Assembly (NCBI GenBank): GCA_963920665.1
Contig: OY987265.1
Location: 38,011,001 to 38,075,000, forward strand
Reading direction: 5' to 3'
Source: Straminergon stramineum
Lineage: Eukaryota > Streptophyta > Bryopsida > Hypnales > Calliergonaceae
Length of the DNA: 64,000 nt
The notes below the pieces were generated by a model. The model searched no databases. It was not told the DNA's origin and saw only the letters and a program-made list of their open reading frames with translations. Both the position numbers and the translations under genes were made by a program. Positions 57,112 through 64,000 of this stretch are shown piece after piece (within the stretch, counting starts at the first letter, position 1; each line of letters starts with the position of its first letter).

Positions 57112-60100
57112 ATGGCGGACACGCCGCTTGCGCAAATTAAGGTTCAGGAGCTCCTGAAAGAAGTGCGTGTGGATTACACGCGGAGTCGTATCGTCCAGTC
57201 TGCTGTTGCCTCGCTGAAAGAAACGCTTCTCAGCCTTCCCGACAAGCAGGTCAGTCTACGCGCATTTCAATTCTCCGCATTTGCAGAGAAACACATCTGC
57301 GTTAAGGGGGAATGAGATCTTCCGTGTTGTTCCATTTTTTAATTTCGTTTTTGATCGCCGTATACTGCGTTTTTTCTGATTCTGTTTTCGAAGACTCATT
57401 CATAAGTTGTAAGTAAAAACTGCAAAGATTGAAAGCAGGCAAGCCTGTAAGAAATGCTCAAGTTGTTAATGAAGTAGAAGTCGGAGAACGAAATGAAACT
57501 GTTCTACCACATATTCTGTTTTCTTTTAATCTAGAGGAAAATGCTATTCCAGTTGTGATGTCCTGTAAAATTTTCATCAAGTTTCCTGTCTCGTGTTGCA
57601 TGAATTCAGGTCTCTTCCTCTCTTGTTTCGGCCTTTGCGAAAGATCTCGGAGTGCCTGACGATAAGGCACAGCTCAAGTTCCAGAAACCTGAGGGAGTGG
57701 AAACAGTAGGAAGTTACGCTACACATACTGTTGCAAAGCCTTTTCAAGTCGTTGATCTTGCTGTCAGGTTGCCGAAGGTACGCCTATGAGCTCTGTTCCG
57801 CTTTTTTTTTTCCTTCAAGTCACTCGAAGAGTCAGGGTATTGGGAAACGGAATCTGCCGTTTTATTCCGTTTTCTGATTGCCTGAGACGGCGGTGTTTAC
57901 GATTATGTTTCAATGATTCTGTTTACTAAGTTAATTACACAAACGACCATTGAATTATCTTAAGAAACGGTCAAATTGTTACTGAACTAGAATTCAGAAC
58001 ACGGAATAAAGCGGTTTTACTCTGGTTTCCAGTGACGTTATTAAGATAACCTTGAGCTCGACTTTTGCTGACATCAGCTGTGACTTGAATTGCTGATTGG
58101 CATGGTTCGGGTCCTTCCAAAACTTAGTAAAAATATATTTTTCATGAACTATGCATAAATAAACGTAAACTCAGAATCCTTAATTTTTTTATTTCAATTT
58201 TGTTATGACTATAGTCACCTCATAGAGTAGTATGATGCCCTGCTATTTTCCTTCCATAGCTATTTTGAAGATATTATGTAGCTATTTTGAAGTAATTTTA
58301 TCACAGAAAGAATGTTTGTTTATTTTCGTGTTTTTGCAGAGTTGCTTTCATGAAAAAGACTACCTGAACCACCGTTACCACGTTAAGAGAGCCCTGTACT
58401 TAGCGGTTTTGAAGAAGGCACTTGCAAAGTGTGCTTGTATTAGTTCTATTAAGTGGAGCACATTTTGTGAGGATGCTCGGAAGCCAGTGCTGCTTTTGAT
58501 TCCAGCCCCTGATGAGAAGGGTGCCACTACTAAGTCCGTTATACGTATTGTCCCTACCATTGATTTCGAGACTTTCAACGTGACCAAGCTCGCACCGTCA
58601 AAGAACAATGTACGGAATGCCGTTTCTCAAGGTTGTCTACTCACTTAATTTTTCTTGGATCCACTGTCGACTGTCCCTTTCTCATCTCTTTGACTATCTC
58701 AAGAGTTGCAAGGTGCGGTCGCTACCTTGTGAGTGTGTTGGGGTGCAGGGTCCCCCCCACCCCCACCCCACTCCGCATCTTTTATAAATTTTCCCTTTTG
58801 TATTTGTTCGGGAATTGCTTCAAAGATGAGGTATTGAGAACACGTCTCAATATCAACAGATTGACTTGAGGTTAAGCATGTATATAATTTGATTTGGTGG
58901 ATTTATGGTAATGGATTAAGACTTCCTTTTTTAGAGGCCAAAATAATAGTGTAATCTATTGCGGACCTTGACAGTGATACTTTTTGTTCCTCTAGATGGA
59001 ATGGCTCAGCCTACACCCCACTACAACAGCAGTATACTCGAAGACATGACAATCGAATCCTCTGCTGCAATGTTGAAGGAAGCTCTAATAGGGAACGAGG
59101 CAATGAGAGATGCTGTTTTACTGCTCAAGGTGAGCGTGAATCTCAATTTGACATTAAAGGGCATCAAGTTAACTTTATGATGTAGTTGTGGGAGGGGTCT
59201 TGATTAAGATCTACTTTGAGATAAGTCTTGGAAAGCTGTGATATATCTAAATAAAACTTATTTTTGTATAGTCGACTTTGGCTTCGCAACACTGTCTGGT
59301 TCTGGGGGTATTATCCTTTGGTTATTTTCAGTCAATTCGGACCTCAGCTTACTGAGATTTTTACTTACATAATCAATACTGTCTTCTTTAGAGTGATGCA
59401 CTGGTTTGGGTAAATAGAAATTTAATTATCTTTTATCTTTTGCAGGTCTGGTCCAGGCAGCGAGGCATTTATGATGCAGCGGATTCTTTGAATGGATTTC
59501 TTAGCACGATAGTCATTGCTTACCTTGCTTCTCCAGCCGGTGGAAAGCGCATCAACCAGCATATGACTGCTCTTCAAGTTTTTCGGCTCACTATGGAGTC
59601 TCTTGCAAGTGGAAATTTGTTAGAAAAGGGTATTTTCATGCAGGCTGCTAGGGTGGGAAGCGTGGGAGCCGAGGTATTTTCAGTCTCATTTTTGCATGTC
59701 TTCAAAGAATGTTGCAGTGAAAGTATATAAAAATGTTGAGTGCCTTGGATTCCTATTCGTGTCAGTTTTTTGGTGACTTCTGCGTCCTCGCTCATCAATG
59801 GCAAATTGGATGTTCACAGATGAAGAAGGCTCTTCAACAGGCTTTCAAAGTTGTGATTTCTGGGTCGGAAGTGTGGGTGAATTTTGCATCTCGAATGTCT
59901 AAAACTGCAGCAGCCGAGGTACACTTTCTCTGCTTTGTACACCGAACTCTTCGTGAGCTCCGTCTAAATTCGAAAAGAAAATATAATGCATGTTATTATT
60001 TTATGTTAGAGATCAAGTTCTAAATTTTAGAATTTTTTAAGAATACTCTCAGTGTGCTAAATTTTGATATTTGAGATGAACGTTTTTGCACCTTCATCTA

Positions 60101-63100
60101 TACTTTCTTGCTCAGGCATCGTGGTGTTATGACCTTGGTTGTGAAGGCTGGGGTCGAATTGTTTTTTGATATGGAACTTGTAAATGGCAGTTGAAAGGAG
60201 AAGCGTTTCGTACTTTGGCTGCTATGAAGGACACCAAAGATGAAGGTTTTGACGCATTGTTCATGACCAAGATAGACTTTGCTGCCAAGTTTGACTACCA
60301 CGTCAGGTTTGTATATAATATTGGAACTCTTGAATGATGTAGCATGTGAAGAACATGCATTCTTTTAGCAGGTTTCGTGGGGATGATTTGATCGATAGAA
60401 TAACTCAGGAAGAAAGCAACATTTAAGAAATACATCTGCTTCATGTAGCTTTTTCGTTTGTTTTCTGGACGTGCAGCCCAGGGCTTGTCTCATGTTTAAA
60501 TTCTGTTTATGTTCTGTACTTCAGACTCGGGTGTTTTTCTTCTCAGCTACTTGCGATCCTTTGTGAATGTCGTGTTGCGAATGAGCTTTGTGACTTTTTT
60601 TTGCAGGGTAAGGTTATCTGAAGGTCAACATAGTTCTTCTCCACGCTTTTCAGATGAAGACAGCTATAGGCTCTATGAACAACAACTTGAGTCTTTGTTG
60701 ATCAGGGGGTTGGGTGATCGAGCTCAGTTAGTTCGAGTTATCAGACGGAGTTGTAGCTCAGGATGGCTTCTCAAACGAGGTCTATTGAAACTTGGCCATG
60801 GAGATTTATGGGTGGGGATTTCCGTAGTTAACTTGGACACAGCCCTGCGAATGGCAGACGTTGGACCAAGCGCTGACAACAAAGAAGAGGTGATTCTGCT
60901 TCTTACTTTGTATTTAAATACTTTGTCCTTTAGGAATGGACTATTCGTGTTGTCTGGGAGAACTGTTCAAAGTTATATCATTCTGGTCACGATTGAGGTG
61001 TTTTTCCTTATTCTTGTTGCTTCACATTCTTCTTGCCATGCCTTACGTTTCTCAGGCTAAAAAGTTCCGAGCGTTCTGGGGTTCAAGGGCTGAACTTCGA
61101 AGGTTCAAAGATGGAAATATCTCGGAGACTGCAGGTAAGTTCCATTTTCTTCATCATGATTGTTTGTATTTCGAACTGCGGTTTTATATGTTCGTTAGCT
61201 GTAATATGATTGCTCATGTGTGTACAGACGTTGTATAATGTCCAAACTGAAACGCTAGAGCAGTGTGGGAGTGCCAGGGTTGGCAGAGACACTTGATTAT
61301 TCAGCGGATTGTTGAGCATGTTCTTCATCGGCATTTGTTTTTGGCTCCCGAGTCTCTGCATATTGTGTCTGGTCAGCTTGATTATGCTCTTCTTGAGAAC
61401 GGAACAGGTATTCACCTTCACTGGCATGCCTGCCTTCACTCTACCATTGAGTATTTTTTTTGGCAGTATGTTGTAGCGACAGTATTATTCTTTGGTCTTA
61501 AAAGGGTGTTTTGAGTTACATTTCTCGTTTAGTTCAAGTGTGGGCTCTAAGGTCGTCAGATTTTTGCACAGATCCGACGTCCACAGCTACCAAATTGATG
61601 GAGGTTTTTGGGAACCTGTCAAAAAGGTTGAGGGACATAGAGGACCTACCCCTTAAGGTTGTCGCCGTGCAACCAATTAGTCCTGGTAATGTACTTGCTC
61701 ATTCGTTTATGTTGTTGAGCGCTCAGTATACCTTACTTGTCCAGTGTCAATTATATATTTCATTTTATCATCTGCTGCATGATGGGGCAAGGTCTAGATG
61801 TACACAAGGAACTCTACCACAGTTGCTGGCTATGACTCGAAGTTTTAACCTTGTATCTGTATATTATGTATTTGCTTACATAGGCACTAGTCTCACTCGT
61901 GAAATCGAATATGTCCATGGTTTAGTGATTTTTATTGAGTGCAATGCTTACCGTTATGGCGTTTGCAGCTTTCAGCCAAACAGACGTTTTTCCTCCCCAA
62001 CCACATCCTTTAGCAGAGGATGCTGCTTCTCAAAAGATTCCCACCAGCGCAGTTCCGGTGCATGTTGATCCTCTTAAAATTATGTTGCAGGTTAGTATAA
62101 TATGCACCTTCTCTGAACGTGCATAAGGATACAGCTACTTTTTGTGGCAATTGCAATTGTTATTGTACCTTGTCACCTCTAGTTTGAGACTTTATTAAAT
62201 GCAAGGTGTTTAGGAGAATGTTTTTTGCATGACTCATTTGTTTGTTTACTGGTTGATGCAGCTGGAGGGTTCTGGAAATTGGCCTGAAGCACCAGTCGCT
62301 ATACAGAAAACAAAGGCCGCCTTTTGCTTACAGATAGCACGAAGGTAAATTGACACAAACTGGTCACTTGCTACGAGGGCCTCAATCAAGCGCTGATTTT
62401 AGCCGTGTCCTGAATTGAATCAATCATTGATGTGGATGTTTGGTATTGATTGGGATTGTGTTCGATGATTAAACATGGCACCGTCTCAGAAACTGAGAGC
62501 CTCGGTAGTATTGAAGGTATCGACAGTCACTAGCTTACGCATAAGTATAGGTTCAGCTGATCAAGTGTACTGTACTGATAACTCCATAATCGCTTTACAG
62601 CTTGCAAAAGAAATGGGGTGTTGGCTGTATTGCCGCTGAAGATGCAGTTGACATCACCATGGAGGGCTTTGTCTTCAGACTGGTACTAATGTATGACAAG
62701 GATCGTACAAGGGCTATGGCATCCAAGGATGATGAACAGTTGGGAACAATTTCTCCTATTGATGACCTGTTGCTGCAAAGTTCACATTCAAGTTTGATAC
62801 AAGGTTTGTACAGTAAGTATCCGGCATTTGGGCCAAGTGTTCGGCTTGCCAAGCGATGGATATGGTCCCATCTCTTTTCGGGTTTTTTGACGGAGGAAGC
62901 TGTTGAATTGCTGGTGGCATATGTGTTTGTTCATCACTCTCCACATCTCCCTCCCTCGTCACGTGTTACCGGCTTCTTAAGGTGTGTTAATTTATGTCTT
63001 GGATTCATGTTCTCATTTTTCAATTGTTGAGGTGTGTCTAGTTGAGCAAGAAAGATCCGTTGTGATATCCTTTCATGAAAGGTGGATTTCAATCAATTTG

Positions 63101-63893
63101 GAGGCAGGTTTCAGTTTTATCAGTTGTTTTGTGTCTGTTTATGGATGTCAGCGAATCATAAATACTTTCAGCATCCTCATTTCGTAGTTCTGCTGAATGT
63201 AGGTTGAGAGCTCGTTTTTGTTGTTCTGATATTTGGGCAATTTTTTCAATATAGGTTCCTTCATCTTCTTACTAACCACGAATGGGCTCTTGAACCTCTT
63301 GTGGTGGATATGAATGGTGATCTTACTACTAACGACTACACCAAAATCATGGTAAGATAACCATGGGGAGGTTTGACCAAGAGTAATCCAATTGAATGCT
63401 GAGGACATATCTATGAATTGATGTCTAGATTCTACCACACTTTCAAAAATATAAGGATCAACTTGAATTGGTGTACCCTTGTATCCTCTGGTTGTTTCTA
63501 AATCCATACAATTTCAGATTTTTGACAGAAATATGTCTGTGGAAACAGGCTAAGTTTGCTGCTGCAAGGCATGGGCCACAAGTTGTTGGGACTGGCCCAG
63601 AGTATATACGAGGTCCTTCGATGTACATTGCAACATCTTACGACTTTGGCTGCAAAACGTGGACTCACGAGTCTCCATCTCAGCAGGTATCATTCTACAG
63701 TCACCTGATTTATTTCCTGTCATTACTTGTCTTTTAACATCTAGAGGTTTCTTGTTGTTCATTCATGTGTTTCTATGTACTGATGTTAATTTTAACATTG
63801 CAGGTGCTGAAGCGGCTTATAGCTTATGCAAAAAGCTCAGCGAATCTGCTCACCGAACTAGTGAAAGGCAATGCGGACGATAGAAATTGGCTG
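57112..63893 (+). CDS. NOL6: NOL6/Nrap (Utp22) nucleolar protein, 3' part beyond window
   Basis: Exons: 57112-57249, 57610-57777, 58340-58631, 58996-59129, 59446-59673, 59820-59918, 60191-60306, 60607-60889, 61056-61134, 61264-61407, 61572-61685, 61969-62090, 62262-62344, 62601-62981, 63255-63351, 63549-63686, 63804-63893. Phases agree and give 902 residues before the window ends; known family members have about 1,050-1,150. Recognisable landmarks: KVWSRQRGIYD and GFLSTIVIAYL (nucleotidyltransferase-like fold), KKFRAFWGSRAELRRFKDG (the conserved FWG..aELRRFkDG block), VFPPQPHPLA, GVGCIAAEDAVDITMEGF, RLAKRWIWSHLFSG and TNHEWALEPLVVD. In yeast the homologue Utp22 acts with Rrp7 in the small-subunit processome for 18S rRNA maturation; the plant protein is expected in the nucleolus. 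The ATG at 57112 starts a conventional charged N-terminus. A telo-box lies upstream. Confidence 0.94.
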
Positions 63894-64000
63894 GTATGAC
63901 TTACCGATCATGGCTCTATTCATAGTTAATTGCCTTCAAATCAATATGCCTGTAATTTGAGGCCCTGATTAATTCATGTATGGTATTGACTGGTTGCCTT

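Noticed and set aside
1..64000. LTR retrotransposon coding regions, CRISPR arrays, bacterial operons
   Set aside because: No reverse transcriptase, integrase or gag motif was recognised in any frame, no regularly spaced repeats of CRISPR type exist, and the split genes rule out a prokaryote.

Overview
This is a stretch of nuclear DNA from a land plant. Coding regions are split by spliceosomal GT-AG introns of roughly 100 to 700 bp, two products look chloroplast-targeted, one promoter carries a plant-type telo-box, and the intergenic DNA holds CACTA and Stowaway-like transposons. The compact introns, modest intergenic distances and lack of recognisable LTR-retrotransposon coding sequence suggest a non-seed plant, possibly a bryophyte. 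This is inference; the species cannot be fixed from the sequence alone.

Layout. 1-3.0 kb: AT-rich repeats and a TTAA-flanked element. 3.0-4.1 kb (minus): intron-less gene of unknown function with a possible C-terminal four-cysteine knuckle. 4.2-17.2 kb: gene-free, with tandem duplications, a long foldback, a tiny Stowaway-like element and two TTAA elements. 17.3-20.9 kb (minus): five-exon GT61-like type II membrane glycosyltransferase, with two small TTAA elements in its introns and tandem repeats upstream. 23.5-34.9 kb: very AT-rich desert with a degenerate 5S-rRNA-like sequence, an inverted-repeat cluster, an intact 399-codon orphan frame (26.7-27.9 kb, minus), a 1.1-kb non-autonomous CACTA element and a large foldback. 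37.4-45.3 kb (plus): 20-exon ABC1 atypical kinase resembling plastoglobule ABC1K3. 47.1-49.4 kb (plus): gene for an unknown coiled-coil protein. 50.5-51.5 kb (minus): two-exon SEP2-like light-harvesting-like protein. 52-56.9 kb: nested small transposons. 57.1 kb to the right edge (plus): the first 17 coding exons of the NOL6/Nrap/Utp22 nucleolar protein gene, cut off by the window end.

The exon models for the GT61, ABC1K, SEP2-like and NOL6 genes were built by hand. In each, splice phases match across every junction and total length is a whole number of codons (554, 840 and 247 codons including stop; 902 codons so far for NOL6). The genes do not form one pathway. The ABC1K and SEP2-like proteins both act in the chloroplast (prenyl-lipid/plastoglobule regulation and stress-related LHC-like function), GT61 acts in the Golgi, and NOL6 acts in nucleolar ribosome assembly.

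I see no clear new biological system. The most unusual material is a set of small transposons flanked by TTAA (one by CTAA) with CCC...GGG termini, a pattern expected for piggyBac-type transposition; the 5S-like sequence; and the AT-rich orphan frame.
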